Positions 47,706 through 56,469 of a stretch of DNA of 64,000 nt are shown here, in pieces (position 1 is the stretch's first letter; each line of letters opens with the position of its first letter). The notes under the pieces are model-generated. The model was not told the DNA's origin and ran no database searches. It saw only the letters and a program-made list of their open reading frames with translations. This stretch comes from Pseudodesulfovibrio hydrargyri (GTDB lineage: Bacteria > Desulfobacterota > Desulfovibrionia > Desulfovibrionales > Desulfovibrionaceae). The stretch covers positions 1,867,406 through 1,931,405 of the forward strand of contig NZ_LKAQ01000004.1 of NCBI RefSeq assembly GCF_001874525.1, given 5' to 3'. The translations under genes were made by a program, and so were the position numbers.

Positions 47706-49049
47706 TCAGGCCGGGTCCACCAGCACGGCGGCCACGTCCATGACGTTGGTCCGGGTGGGGCCGGTCCTGAGCAGGGCGCCCGCGCCGTCCAGGAAGTGGT
47801 AGGCGTCATTCTCGGCCAGGGCTCGCCCTGCGGCCTCGGATCGCTCGCCGCAGGCCGTGTCCGGGAAGGCCATGCCCCCGGCCGCGTCCGTGGGGCCGTC
47901 CGTGCCGTCCGTGCCCAGGCTCATGGCCGAAATCCGCTCGCCCGCGTCCCCCAGGGCGGTCATCTCCAGGGCCGCGGCCAGGGCCCATTCCTGGTTGCGG
48001 CCGCCCTTGCCGCCGCCCTTGATGGTTACCGTGGTCTCGCCTCCGGCCAGGAGGCAGACGGGCGGCCGTGTTTCGCCCCCGCCGAGACTGTATTTCCCGG
48101 CCAACCGGATGAGCCGGGCGGCCTGGTCCCGGGCCTCGCCCTCCATGGCCAGGTCCACAACCACCGGGGTGTAGCCCAGGTCGCGGGCGGCCGTTGCCGC
48201 GCCGTGAACGGCCATGGCGTTGCCCGCCACGATGGAGTTGCGCACCCGCGCAAAGCAGAGGTCGCCCGCCTTGCGCGTCTCCGGGGCGCGCCCGGCGCAG
48301 CCGTCGGCCACGGCCCGGACCACGCTGTCCGGCATGCGGTGGCACAGTCGGTACTTGTCCAGGATGGCCTGGCAGTCCGGGAAGGTGGAGTCGTCGGGCG
48401 CGGTGGGCCCGGAGCCGATGACGTCCAGCCGGTCGCCGACCACGTCCGAGATGATCAGGGTGGCGACCGTGGCCGGGGCCAGGGTCTCGGCCAGGTGTCC
48501 GCCCTTGAACCGCGAGAGGTGCTTGCGGATGGCGTTGATCTCGCCGATGGCCGCGCCGCATTCGAGCAGCCTGCGCGTGGCCTCCTGCTTGTCGGCCAGG
48601 GAGACCGCGCCGAGCGGCGAGGGCGCCAGGGCGCTGGCCCCGCCGGACAGGAGAAACAGGATCAGGTCCCGCTCCCGGGCGTCGGCCGCGCGTTCGAGCA
48701 GCGCACCGGCCGCGCGCACCCCGGCCTCGTCGGGCACGGGGTGGCCGGACTCCATGACCTCGGTCCGGGCCAGGGACAGGCCGTGGCCGTACTTGGTGGC
48801 CACCAGTCCGCTGTCCAACCGGTCGCCCAGGATGTCCTCCATGGTCGCGGCCATGGCCGCCGAGGCCTTGCCCGCGCCGAGCAGGAGCACCCGGTCGTAG
48901 TCGTCCAGATCGTACTTCCGGCCGTCCACGGCCAGGATGTTCCCCTCTCGTTTCACGGCCGCCCTCAGGGCGGGATCCGGGGCCACGGCCTGGAGCGCAC
49001 CGTCGACGATGCGCAGCAGGCGGGCCTTTTTCTCGGCGTAAGCGGTCAT
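47706..49049 (-). CDS. Glycerate 2-kinase (DUF4147/MOFRL type)
   Basis: The 447-residue protein has the DUF4147 N-terminal half (VLLLGAGKASAAMA, GHPVPDEAG, LFLLSGGASAL) and the MOFRL C-terminal half (LLAGGETTVTIKGGGKGGRNQE, SLGTDGTDGPTDAAGG). It phosphorylates D-glycerate to 2-phosphoglycerate with ATP. It follows a 2-hydroxyacid dehydrogenase gene by 12 bases, which would make glycerate from hydroxypyruvate, so together they link serine, glyoxylate or hydroxypyruvate metabolism to glycolysis. Confidence 0.92.
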   Translation of the reverse strand: MTAYAEKKARLLRIVDGALQAVAPDPALRAAVKREGNILAVDGRKYDLDDYDRVLLLGAGKASAAMAATMEDILGDRLDSGLVATKYGHGLSLARTEVMESGHPVPDEAGVRAAGALLERAADARERDLILFLLSGGASALAPSPLGAVSLADKQEATRRLLECGAAIGEINAIRKHLSRFKGGHLAETLAPATVATLIISDVVGDRLDVIGSGPTAPDDSTFPDCQAILDKYRLCHRMPDSVVRAVADGCAGRAPETRKAGDLCFARVRNSIVAGNAMAVHGAATAARDLGYTPVVVDLAMEGEARDQAARLIRLAGKYSLGGGETRPPVCLLAGGETTVTIKGGGKGGRNQEWALAAALEMTALGDAGERISAMSLGTDGTDGPTDAAGGMAFPDTACGERSEAAGRALAENDAYHFLDGAGALLRTGPTRTNVMDVAAVLVDPA

Positions 49050-49061
49050 GTTCTCTCGGGT

Positions 49062-50042
49062 CTAATCGTAGATTTCGGGGTTGAGGCAGGTCTCGGGCTT
49101 GTGGCCCTTGAGCATGGCCAGCATGTTGCGGGCGGCCAGCATGGACATGTCCGTGCGCGAGGACTCCGTGCCCGAGCCGATGTGCGGCAGCAGGACCACG
49201 TTGGCAAGCTCGGCCAGGCCCGGGGTCAGGGCGGGCTCGTTTTCGTACACGTCCAGCCCCGCACCCGCGATCTCGCCCGCCTTGAGGGCCTCGAGCAGGG
49301 CCTGCTCGTCGATGACCGGGCCGCGCGCGGTGTTGATGATGTAGGCGGTCCTCTTCATGCGCTTGAACGCATCGGCCCCGAACAGATGGCGGGTGCCGGG
49401 GTTCAGCGGGGCGTGCAGGGAGATGAAGTCGGACTCTTCCAGCAGTTCCTCGAAGGAGACCAGGCGGGCGTTCAACTCCTTGTCCAGGGTCTCGTTCCTG
49501 CGGCCGGACGAGCTGGTGTACAGGACCGGCATGTCGAAGCCCCGGCTCATGCGGGCCATGGCCGTGCCGATGCGGCCCGCGCCCACGATGCCCAGCGTCT
49601 TGCCGGTCACGTCGCCGCCGATGAATTGCATGGGGCCCCAGCCGGCCCAGGAGCCCGAGCGCATGACCGCGTCCGCCTCCACGACCCTCCGGGCCACGCC
49701 GAAGAGCAGGGACCAGGCGCACTCGGCCGTGGCGTTGGTCAATACGTCCGGGGTGTTGGTCACGGGCAGCCCGCGCCGGGTGGCCTCGGGCACGTCGATG
49801 TTGTCGAAGCCCACGGCGTAGTTGGCGTACCCCTTGAGGTTCGGGGCCGCGTCGAAGAATTCGGCGTCGATCCTCTCGGTCAGCAGGCCGATGACGCCCT
49901 GGCAGTCCTTGATGATCTCGAGCAGCCGTTCGCGGGGCACCGGAGCGTCGTCTGGGTTGACCTCCACCTCGGCCGCCTGGCGGAGCAGGTCGAGGCCTTG
50001 TTTGGGAATCTGCCGGGTGACGTATACTTTGGGTAGGTTCAT
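49062..50042 (-). CDS. D-2-hydroxyacid dehydrogenase (glyoxylate/hydroxypyruvate reductase type)
   Basis: The 326-residue protein has the NAD(P)-binding motif GIVGAGRIGTAMA and the catalytic set Arg in NTARGPVIDE, Glu in DVYENEP and His in LLPHIGSGT. These are typical of the hydroxypyruvate/glyoxylate reductase branch. AAGGAGG lies five bases before the ATG and decides the start. Cotranscribed with glycerate 2-kinase, it most likely reduces hydroxypyruvate or tartronate semialdehyde-related compounds to D-glycerate. Confidence 0.92.
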   Translation of the reverse strand: MNLPKVYVTRQIPKQGLDLLRQAAEVEVNPDDAPVPRERLLEIIKDCQGVIGLLTERIDAEFFDAAPNLKGYANYAVGFDNIDVPEATRRGLPVTNTPDVLTNATAECAWSLLFGVARRVVEADAVMRSGSWAGWGPMQFIGGDVTGKTLGIVGAGRIGTAMARMSRGFDMPVLYTSSSGRRNETLDKELNARLVSFEELLEESDFISLHAPLNPGTRHLFGADAFKRMKRTAYIINTARGPVIDEQALLEALKAGEIAGAGLDVYENEPALTPGLAELANVVLLPHIGSGTESSRTDMSMLAARNMLAMLKGHKPETCLNPEIYD

Positions 50043-50115
50043 TGTCGCCTCCTTGGTGTTCCCCCTAAGGATGCTGTCCATTGGCCGCGGAGTCAATGGG
50101 TGATCGGCAACAACG

Positions 50116-50148
50116 AAAAACCCCCTTGCAGGCTGGGCCTGAAGGGGG
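50116..50148 (-). terminator. Terminator of the tRNA-Arg transcript
   Basis: CCCCCTT and AAGGGGG plus an inner CAGGC/GCCTG pair make a bulged stem, followed on the minus strand by five T, 11 bases beyond the tRNA. Confidence 0.85.
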
Positions 50149-50159
50149 CTTTGCTATCG

Positions 50160-50236
50160 TGGTGCGCCCGGCACGATTCGAACGTGCGATCTTTCGGTTC
50201 GTAGCCGAATGCTCTATCCAGCTGAGCCACGGGCGC
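50160..50236 (-). tRNA. tRNA-Arg (anticodon ACG)
   Basis: Read on the minus strand, a 7-bp acceptor stem (GCGCCCG / CGGGCGC) encloses a D arm (GCTCAGCTGGATAGAGC), an anticodon stem TTCGG/CCGAA with loop CTACGAA giving anticodon ACG, and a T arm with GTTCGAATC. The discriminator base is A and the 3' CCA is encoded, for 77 bases in total. ACG is the form normally edited to ICG for CGU, CGC and CGA codons. Confidence 0.97.
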
Positions 50237-50288
50237 GCAAACGAAGTGAATGTCTATGCCCAAGCGTGGCCCACGTCAAGGGATTTTT

Positions 50289-50720
50289 TCAGGAATTTTT
50301 CAGTTTGGTGGTGAAGAGGTCGTCCATCCCCGTGGCCAGGCACGCCTCGACGCCGTTGACGCGGATGAGCATGGCGTCGGATTGGTCCGCCAGACCGGCC
50401 ATCTGCGGGAACTTCATCAGGAAGAGCCGGGTGATGGCCTCGGTGGTCTGCCGCTTCTTGATGGGCGAATGGACCCCCTGGATGCTCAGGGCCACTCCTT
50501 CCTCCCGCCGGTCGATCAGCAGGGATACGTGGGGGTGCTCCCGGATGTTCCGGCAGGTCTGCGAGGAGCCGGGCGTGAAGAAGTAGAATTTCATGGCCGC
50601 GTGGTCCGCGAAGAAGTACATGAGGGCGCAGTGCGGACGGATGCCGTCGGAGGTGGCCAGCGCGCAGGTTTCTTCCCGGGTGATGAGGTCGTCGATGAGA
50701 CGCAGTTTTTCCTTGCTCAT
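50289..50720 (-). CDS. Pyridoxamine 5'-phosphate oxidase family protein
   Basis: The 143-residue protein is a flavin-binding split barrel: TCALATSDGIRPHCALMYFF at the N-terminus and FFTPGSSQTCRNIREHPHVSLLID in the middle. Proteins of this small class bind FMN or F420-like cofactors and include general-stress and heme-related proteins. True PdxH residues are not evident. It is divergent from the CysH-like gene, with 54 bases between the start codons. Confidence 0.82.
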   Translation of the reverse strand: MSKEKLRLIDDLITREETCALATSDGIRPHCALMYFFADHAAMKFYFFTPGSSQTCRNIREHPHVSLLIDRREEGVALSIQGVHSPIKKRQTTEAITRLFLMKFPQMAGLADQSDAMLIRVNGVEACLATGMDDLFTTKLKNS

Positions 50721-50774
50721 GGAACTGGTCTACGGCAACTTCAGGCGGTCCGCCATTATAAAGAATTGAATACG

Positions 50775-51464
50775 ATGCCGACCCTGGACGAAAAAATTCT
50801 GCACAGCGAGAAGCTCCTGTCCGACCTGCTGGACCAGGCCCTGGCCGGGGACGGCCCGGCGCGCGTGCGCGTGGCCTGGACCGGGGGCAAGGATTCCACC
50901 GTGGCCCTGTTCATCTGGAAGATGCTCGTGGAGCACGCCGGGGCCGGGCCGGTCCGCGCCGTGACCCTGGACACGGGATGCAAGTTCCCGGAGGTCCTGG
51001 CCTTCCGCGACCGCATGACCGTCGAATGGGGCGTGGATTTGTGTATCGCCCGGCCCGAGGTCTCCCTTGAGGGGTATCCCCTGGCCGTCGACCCGCTCCG
51101 ATGCTGCCGTGAACTCAAGGTTGAGCCGCTCAAAAAGGCGCTACGGGCCACTCGGACCACGCACCTGCTGACCGGCATCCGCCGGGACGAGCATCCGGAC
51201 CGCGCCGGGCGGCTCGAGTCCGAGGCGCGGACCGACCCGGACCACACCCTGGTCAACCCGCTGCTCGACTGGACCGAAACCGACATCTGGGCCTTTCACG
51301 CCCGCTTCGGCCTGCCCCATTGCGAACTGTACGACCGGGGCTACCGTTCCCTGGGCTGCAAACCCTGCACGACCCTGCCGGACGGACAGGGGGGCGAGCG
51401 GTCCGGCAGGGCCCGGAGCAAGGAAGCGGTTTTGTCCGCTTTAACTGGACTCGGATATTTTTAA
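50775..51464 (+). CDS. PAPS/APS reductase (CysH)-like adenine nucleotide alpha hydrolase family protein
   Basis: The 229-residue protein has a PP-loop (AWTGGKDSTVALF) and the CysH pattern TLDTGCKFPEVLAFRDRM. It keeps the Cys pairs of [4Fe-4S] APS reductases: CC in DPLRCCRELK and CxxC in LGCKPCTT. It ends soon after, without the ECGLH-type catalytic cysteine motif that active reductases carry. It may thus be a sulfur-handling enzyme other than an APS reductase. No assimilatory sulfate genes adjoin it. A terminator follows. Confidence 0.75.
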   Translation: MPTLDEKILHSEKLLSDLLDQALAGDGPARVRVAWTGGKDSTVALFIWKMLVEHAGAGPVRAVTLDTGCKFPEVLAFRDRMTVEWGVDLCIARPEVSLEGYPLAVDPLRCCRELKVEPLKKALRATRTTHLLTGIRRDEHPDRAGRLESEARTDPDHTLVNPLLDWTETDIWAFHARFGLPHCELYDRGYRSLGCKPCTTLPDGQGGERSGRARSKEAVLSALTGLGYF

Positions 51465-51791
51465 TCCCCAAAAATGTTCACTCGGTGAACTCCCCGGAGG
51501 CCCCGCCAAGCGGGCCTTGTCTTTTCCTTCACAATATTCCGGACTTCTCTGGTCTCTCTTTTTCCAAAAATGTCATTCGGTGTAAAAACGTGTGAAGATA
51601 CAGTGAGTTGCATCCGAAAAAAGGATAGGGCAAAAGTCCGATTGGGGTCTTGACCTGGGGGTCAACTTCCCCTAAGGACAAATGTTTACTAGGCTAAGGG
51701 TAAAGTGCATTCGCATCGGCTTTCGGTTGGAGGTGAACCGGAAGTCGGCTGCCTGCTGTACTCGTTCTTCATCTTCTGAAACGAGGTCTTC
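51465..51791. other. Leader and promoter region of the ech operon
   Basis: The 327-base gap starts with the terminator of the CysH-like gene (51498-51526). It also holds a perfect inverted repeat GTTCAC-TCG-GTGAAC (51476-51490) and another, TTGACC-TGGG-GGTCAA (51650-51665), about 126 bases before echA. The second overlaps a possible -35 element, but I find no convincing -10 box or sigma-54 site. No gene is visible. Confidence 0.5.
51498..51526 (+). terminator. Terminator after the CysH-like gene
   Basis: AGGCCCCGC and GCGGGCCT pair around CAA with one bulged C, followed by TTGTCTTTT. Confidence 0.6.
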
Positions 51792-53693
51792 ATGTCAAAT
51801 CTGTTAGTGCTTCTCATCCTGCTGCCTGCGGCGGCGGCGCTGGTTTGCTATTTCGTGCGGTCCATGGCCGTGCGGAGGCTGACCGTGCTCGCCACCGGAG
51901 GCATCCTGACGCTCTCGGCGTTGGGGCTGCTCGCGCAGGGGACGTTTGCGCCGACCGAGGTCGGCTCATTCCTGGGGATCGGCAGCGACTTCCTGGTCAC
52001 GGTCCTGGATTTCGTCCTGCTCGGGGTCATTTACTTCTACGGTTACAAACACAAGAGCCTGCTCATCCAGGGATTCACCCTGGCCCAGGTGGTCCTGCTC
52101 GCCTGGTTCGAGTTCTTCATGGTCGGCCATGAGGCTGTCCCGGCCATGATGGGCGACCAGCTCTCCCTGATCATGGTCCTGGTCATCTCGATCGTCGGCT
52201 CCCTGATCTGTATCTTCGCGCTCCCCTACATGAAGGAGCACGAGGAGCACCTGCACCTGAAGAAGACGCGCCAGCCGAGGTTCTTCTTCTTCATGCTCAT
52301 CTTCCTGGGCGCCATGAACGGGCTGGTCCTGTCCAACAACATCCTGTGGATGTACTTCTTCTTCGAAGTGACCACCTTCTGTTCCTTCATGCTCATCGGC
52401 CACGACGCCACCGAGATCGCCACCAAAAACGCGGTCCGCGCCCTGTGGATGAACGCCCTGGGCGGGCTGGCCTTCGTCATCGGCATGATGCTCGTCTACA
52501 CCCAGGCCGGAACCCTGAACATCAGCGCCATCCTGGCTCTGGGAACCACCGCCCCGGTCATGCTTACCGGGCTGGCCTTCCTCTGTCTGGCCGGCTTCAC
52601 CAAGGCCGCCCAGGTCCCGTTCCAGTCCTGGCTGCTCGGGGCCATGGTCGCCCCGACCCCGGTGTCCGCACTGCTGCACTCCTCAACCATGGTCAAGGCG
52701 GGCGTGTTCGTGGTCCTGCGGTTCGCCCCGGCCTTTGCCGGGACCTTCCTGTCCACGGGCGTGGCCGTGTGCGGCGCGTTCACCTTCCTGGCCTGCGCCG
52801 CTCTGGGCGTGGGGCAGTCCAACGGCAAGAAGATCCTGGCCTACTCCACGGTGGGCAATCTCGGCCTGATCATCTGCTGCGCGGGCATCAACACCCCGCT
52901 GGCCCTGACCGCCGCGATCATCCTGATCCTCTTCCACGCCATCTCCAAGTCCCTGCTCTTCCTGTGCGTCGGCACCATCGAGCAGTCCATCGGTTCGCGC
53001 GACATCGAGGACATGCGCGGCCTGTACGGTTCCAACCCCCGCACGGCCCTGATCACCATCGTCGGCATCCTGACCATGATCCTCCCGCCGTTCGGCGTGC
53101 TGCTCGGCAAGTGGATGGCCATGGAGGCCTCGGCCGACTCCAACATCTTCGTCGTGGTCATGCTGGCCATGGGCTCGGCCATGATGGTCGTGTACCTGGC
53201 CCGCTGGGCCGGTTCGATGATGGGCTCCCGCAAGCCGGGCGCCAGGGCCGAATCCCAGCCCATGCTGATCCGGCTTCCGCTCATGACCCTGTGCCTCGGC
53301 GCGGTGGTCCTGTCCCTGGCCTCGCCGTGGATCTACAACTCCATGCTGGCCCCCTGGATCGGCTCCGCACCCTTCGTGGTCGGCTTCGGCTCCCTGGAAT
53401 CCGCGCACGGCACCTTCGTGGTCGTGCCCCTGTTCCTGGTCCTCGGCCTGGGCCTGCTCTATGCGGTCAGGGCCGCCTCTGGCTACCGCAGGGTCAAGAT
53501 CATGCCGCCCTACGTGAGCGGAGCCAACTCCGCCTCCGGCGACGGCGCCTACGTCGGTCCCATGAACGGCGACGTGCCGTTCTCCACCGGCAACCTGTAC
53601 CTGGGCGAGATGTTCGCTGAACCCAAGCTCACGCCCATCTTCAACGCACTGGCGGTCGCGCTGATCGTCCTCATGCTGGGAGGGGCGCTCTAA
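51792..53693 (+). CDS. echA: Ech hydrogenase subunit EchA (proton-translocating antiporter-like subunit)
   Basis: The 633-residue protein has about sixteen membrane helices and the antiporter-type core of NuoL/MrpA-like proteins, including KAAQVPFQSWLLGAMVAPTP and SALLHSSTMVKAG with the conserved lysine and histidine residues of the ion channel. In Ech hydrogenase it forms the ion-pumping part coupled to ferredoxin-H2 electron transfer. It is the first gene of echABCDEF, with GAGG before the ATG and a stop that overlaps echB by one base. Confidence 0.95.
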   Translation: MSNLLVLLILLPAAAALVCYFVRSMAVRRLTVLATGGILTLSALGLLAQGTFAPTEVGSFLGIGSDFLVTVLDFVLLGVIYFYGYKHKSLLIQGFTLAQVVLLAWFEFFMVGHEAVPAMMGDQLSLIMVLVISIVGSLICIFALPYMKEHEEHLHLKKTRQPRFFFFMLIFLGAMNGLVLSNNILWMYFFFEVTTFCSFMLIGHDATEIATKNAVRALWMNALGGLAFVIGMMLVYTQAGTLNISAILALGTTAPVMLTGLAFLCLAGFTKAAQVPFQSWLLGAMVAPTPVSALLHSSTMVKAGVFVVLRFAPAFAGTFLSTGVAVCGAFTFLACAALGVGQSNGKKILAYSTVGNLGLIICCAGINTPLALTAAIILILFHAISKSLLFLCVGTIEQSIGSRDIEDMRGLYGSNPRTALITIVGILTMILPPFGVLLGKWMAMEASADSNIFVVVMLAMGSAMMVVYLARWAGSMMGSRKPGARAESQPMLIRLPLMTLCLGAVVLSLASPWIYNSMLAPWIGSAPFVVGFGSLESAHGTFVVVPLFLVLGLGLLYAVRAASGYRRVKIMPPYVSGANSASGDGAYVGPMNGDVPFSTGNLYLGEMFAEPKLTPIFNALAVALIVLMLGGAL

Positions 53694-54541
53694 TGGAAAC
53701 TCTCATTCTCGTCATCATCGGACTTGTGGCCGCGCCGCTCTTGGGCGGTCTGATCGCCGGTCTGGATCGCCGGGTCACGGCCTGGTTCCAATCCCGGCAG
53801 GGTCCCCCGATCATGCAGGCCTTCTATGACGTGGCCAAGCTCTTCGGCAAGGAGAAGATGGTCGTCAACCAGTGGCAGATCCTCTGCGCCTGGGTGTACC
53901 TCATCGCCGCGGCCGTGTCCGTGGCCCTGTTCTTCGCCCAGGGCGACCTGCTGCTCGTCTTCTTCGTGCAGGCCATCGGCGCGGTCTTCCTGGTCATGGG
54001 CGCCATGGCCGCCAAGTCCCCGTACTCCCAGGTGGGCGCGCAGCGCGAGCTGCTCCAGATCCTGGCCTACGAGCCGATCCTGATCCTGGTCTTCGTGGGC
54101 TTTTACATGGTCACCGGCAGCTTCTCCATCGACGCCATCTGGGCGCAGGACCTGCCGCTGCTGGCCAGGATGCCGCTTCTGTACCTGGCCCTGGGCTACG
54201 CCCTGACCATCAAGCTGCGGAAGTCCCCGTTCGACTTCTCGACCTCGCACCACGGACACCAGGAACTGGTCAAGGGCGTGCTCACCGAGTACTCCGGCCC
54301 CTACCTGGGACTGATCGAGATCGCCCACTGGTACGAGACCGTCCTGGTCCTGTCCCTGTGCGCGCTCTTCTGGCACACCAACGTGGCCTGGATGGCGCTT
54401 TTGCTCGTGGCCACCTACCTGCTCGAAATCCTGGTGGACAACACCATGGCCCGCATGACCTGGCGCTGGATGCTCAAGCGCGTCTGGCTGCTCGGCATGG
54501 GCATGTCCGTCGTTAACCTCATCTGGCTGTACGCGGGGTAA
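53693..54541 (+). CDS. echB: Ech hydrogenase subunit EchB (NuoH-like membrane subunit)
   Basis: The 282-residue membrane protein has about eight helices and NuoH/HycD-family motifs: GLDRRVTAWFQSRQGPP near the N-terminus, and KSPYSQVGAQRELLQILAYEP and LRKSPFDFSTSHHGHQE with the conserved acidic and arginine residues. It links the peripheral hydrogenase arm to the antiporter subunit. Start and stop are tightly packed between echA and echC. Confidence 0.95.
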   Translation: METLILVIIGLVAAPLLGGLIAGLDRRVTAWFQSRQGPPIMQAFYDVAKLFGKEKMVVNQWQILCAWVYLIAAAVSVALFFAQGDLLLVFFVQAIGAVFLVMGAMAAKSPYSQVGAQRELLQILAYEPILILVFVGFYMVTGSFSIDAIWAQDLPLLARMPLLYLALGYALTIKLRKSPFDFSTSHHGHQELVKGVLTEYSGPYLGLIEIAHWYETVLVLSLCALFWHTNVAWMALLLVATYLLEILVDNTMARMTWRWMLKRVWLLGMGMSVVNLIWLYAG

Positions 54542-54544
54542 ATC

Positions 54545-54988
54545 ATGTTTGGATCATTCATCAAGAAATCTCGCGCCAAGTCACCGTGGATCATGCATTT
54601 CGACTGCGGTAGCTGCAACGGCTGCGACATCGAGGTCCTGGCCTGCCTGACCCCCCTCTACGACGTGGAGCGGTTCGGGATCATCAACGTCGGCAACCCC
54701 AAGCACGCCGACGTGCTCCTGGTCACCGGCACGGTCAACCACCGGAACAAGAAGGTGCTCAAGAACATCTACGACCAGATGCCCGAGCCCAAGGCCGTCA
54801 TCGCCATCGGCGCGTGCGGCAACACCGGCGGCATTTTCCGCGAGGCCTACAACGTCGTGGGCGGCGTGGACAAGGTCATCCCCGTGGACGTCTACGTCCC
54901 CGGCTGCCCGGCCAAGCCAGAGGCCATCATCGACGGCGTCGTGGCGGGACTGGCCAAGTTCGCCCAGAAAGTGGAAGAAGCCAAGTAG
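54545..54988 (+). CDS. echC: Ech hydrogenase small subunit EchC
   Basis: The 147-residue protein is the NuoB-like small subunit. Cys21, Cys24 and Cys27 in FDCGSCNGCDIE, the cysteine in AIGACGNTGG and that in VPGCPAKPEA provide the ligands for the proximal [4Fe-4S] cluster. It passes electrons between EchF and the NiFe site of EchE. It lies three bases behind echB. Confidence 0.96.
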   Translation: MFGSFIKKSRAKSPWIMHFDCGSCNGCDIEVLACLTPLYDVERFGIINVGNPKHADVLLVTGTVNHRNKKVLKNIYDQMPEPKAVIAIGACGNTGGIFREAYNVVGGVDKVIPVDVYVPGCPAKPEAIIDGVVAGLAKFAQKVEEAK

Positions 54989-55006
54989 CTTCACGCGAGG
55001 TACATA

Positions 55007-55372
55007 ATGCAAGGTAAAGTTATCGACGTGACCCTCGACACCCTTGTCGGCGAGGTCATGAACATGAAGAACGAAGGACAGAGGCTGGTCACGTACTCCG
55101 CCTACCAGGACGGGGACAAGCTCGGCATCCTCTACCACTTCGACAAGGACCTGGAGACCACCCACCTGCGGCTTGTCGCCGACATGGACAAGCCCATCCC
55201 GAGCGTGTCCGGCGTCTACTTCGCCGCGCTGCTGGTGGAAAACGAAATCCGCGACCAGTGGAACGTCAAGTTCGACGGCCTGGTCCTCGACTTCAACCGT
55301 ACGCTCTTGCTTGATCCCGAGGTCACCCAGGTTCCCCTGGTGTCCAACGTCAAGATAGAGCCCAAGAAATAG
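55007..55372 (+). CDS. echD: Ech hydrogenase subunit EchD
   Basis: The 121-residue protein is soluble and matches the NuoC-like position of EchD, with DKLGILYHFDKDLETTHLRL and the VSGVYFAALLVENEIRDQWN region near the C-terminus. EchD has no cofactor and holds the small and large subunits together. Its order between echC and echE is standard. Confidence 0.93.
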   Translation: MQGKVIDVTLDTLVGEVMNMKNEGQRLVTYSAYQDGDKLGILYHFDKDLETTHLRLVADMDKPIPSVSGVYFAALLVENEIRDQWNVKFDGLVLDFNRTLLLDPEVTQVPLVSNVKIEPKK

Positions 55373-55381
55373 GGGGCTGAA

Positions 55382-56461
55382 ATGGCAACCACCGTTATAC
55401 CCTTCGGCCCGCAGCATCCCGTCCTGCCCGAACCGGTCCATCTGACTCTCAAGGTCGAGGACGAGATCGTCAAGGAGGCCATTCCGGCCCTGGGCTACGT
55501 CCACCGCGGCCTGGAAAAGCTGGCCGACATCCGCGACTTCCACCAGATGATCAACGTCTGCGAGCGCGTCTGCGGCATCTGTTCCATGATCCACGGCACC
55601 TGCTACTCCGAGACCGTCGAGGAGCTCATGGGCATCGAGGTCACGGACCGCGCCAAGCTGCTGCGCGTCATCTGGAGCGAGCTGCACCGCAGCCACTCCC
55701 ACCTGCTCTGGCTGGGCCTGTTCGCCGACGCCTTCGGCTTCGAGTCCCTGTTCATGCAGTTCTGGAAGATCCGCGAGCGCATCATGGACATCAACGAGGC
55801 CACCACCGGCAGTCGCGTCATCGTGTCCGTCAACGTCATCGGCGGCGTGCGCGCCGACCTCTCCCCGGAGCAGATCCGCTGGATCCTGTCCGAGATCGAG
55901 ATCGTCGAGAAGGAGGTCAAGGGACTGCAGGAAACGATCATGAACGACTACACCGTCAAGACCCGCACCGTGGGCGTGGGCGTGATGACCAAGGCCCAGG
56001 CCTGGGAACTCGGCGCGGCCGGCCCGACCCTGCGCGGTTCGGGCGTGGCCCAGGACATGCGCCAGCAGGGCTACGGCGGCTACTCGTTCCTGGACTTCGA
56101 ACCCGTGGTCGAGACCGCCGGCGACTGCTGGGCGCGCTCCACGGTCCGTTTCCGCGAAGTGCTACAGTCCATCGACCTGGTCCGCCAGGCCATCGCCAAG
56201 CTGCCCGAGGGCGAGCTGGCCGTGAAGGTCAAGGGCAACCCGCCCGAGGGAGAGGCCTACCGCCGGGTGGAACAGCCGCGCGGCGAGTGCGTCTACTACA
56301 TCCGGGGCAACGGCACCAAACACCTCGACCGGCTGCGCATCCGCACCCCCACGTTCGCCAACATCCCGCCGCTGCTGGCCATGCTGCCGGAGTGCGAGCT
56401 GGCCGACGTGCCGGTCATCGTGCTGTCCATTGACCCGTGCATCAGCTGCACCGAACGCTAG
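55382..56461 (+). CDS. echE: Ech hydrogenase large subunit EchE (NiFe site)
   Basis: The 359-residue NuoD-like protein keeps both NiFe-binding cysteine pairs: Cys64 and Cys67 in ERVCGICS and Cys353 and Cys356 in DPCISCTER. It therefore should carry an active H2-evolving or H2-consuming site. It ends five residues after the last ligand, without the long C-terminal tail that maturation proteases cut in other hydrogenases, as in known EchE proteins. The echF start follows nine bases later. Confidence 0.96.
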   Translation: MATTVIPFGPQHPVLPEPVHLTLKVEDEIVKEAIPALGYVHRGLEKLADIRDFHQMINVCERVCGICSMIHGTCYSETVEELMGIEVTDRAKLLRVIWSELHRSHSHLLWLGLFADAFGFESLFMQFWKIRERIMDINEATTGSRVIVSVNVIGGVRADLSPEQIRWILSEIEIVEKEVKGLQETIMNDYTVKTRTVGVGVMTKAQAWELGAAGPTLRGSGVAQDMRQQGYGGYSFLDFEPVVETAGDCWARSTVRFREVLQSIDLVRQAIAKLPEGELAVKVKGNPPEGEAYRRVEQPRGECVYYIRGNGTKHLDRLRIRTPTFANIPPLLAMLPECELADVPVIVLSIDPCISCTER

Positions 56462-56469
56462 GAGGACGC

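Noticed and set aside
50160..50236. tRNA-Arg as an integration site of a mobile element
   Set aside because: I see no integrase gene and no direct repeat of the tRNA 3' end in the neighbourhood.
51465..51791. Sigma-54 promoter for the ech operon
   Set aside because: No TGGC-N8-GC type pair with proper spacing was found in the leader.
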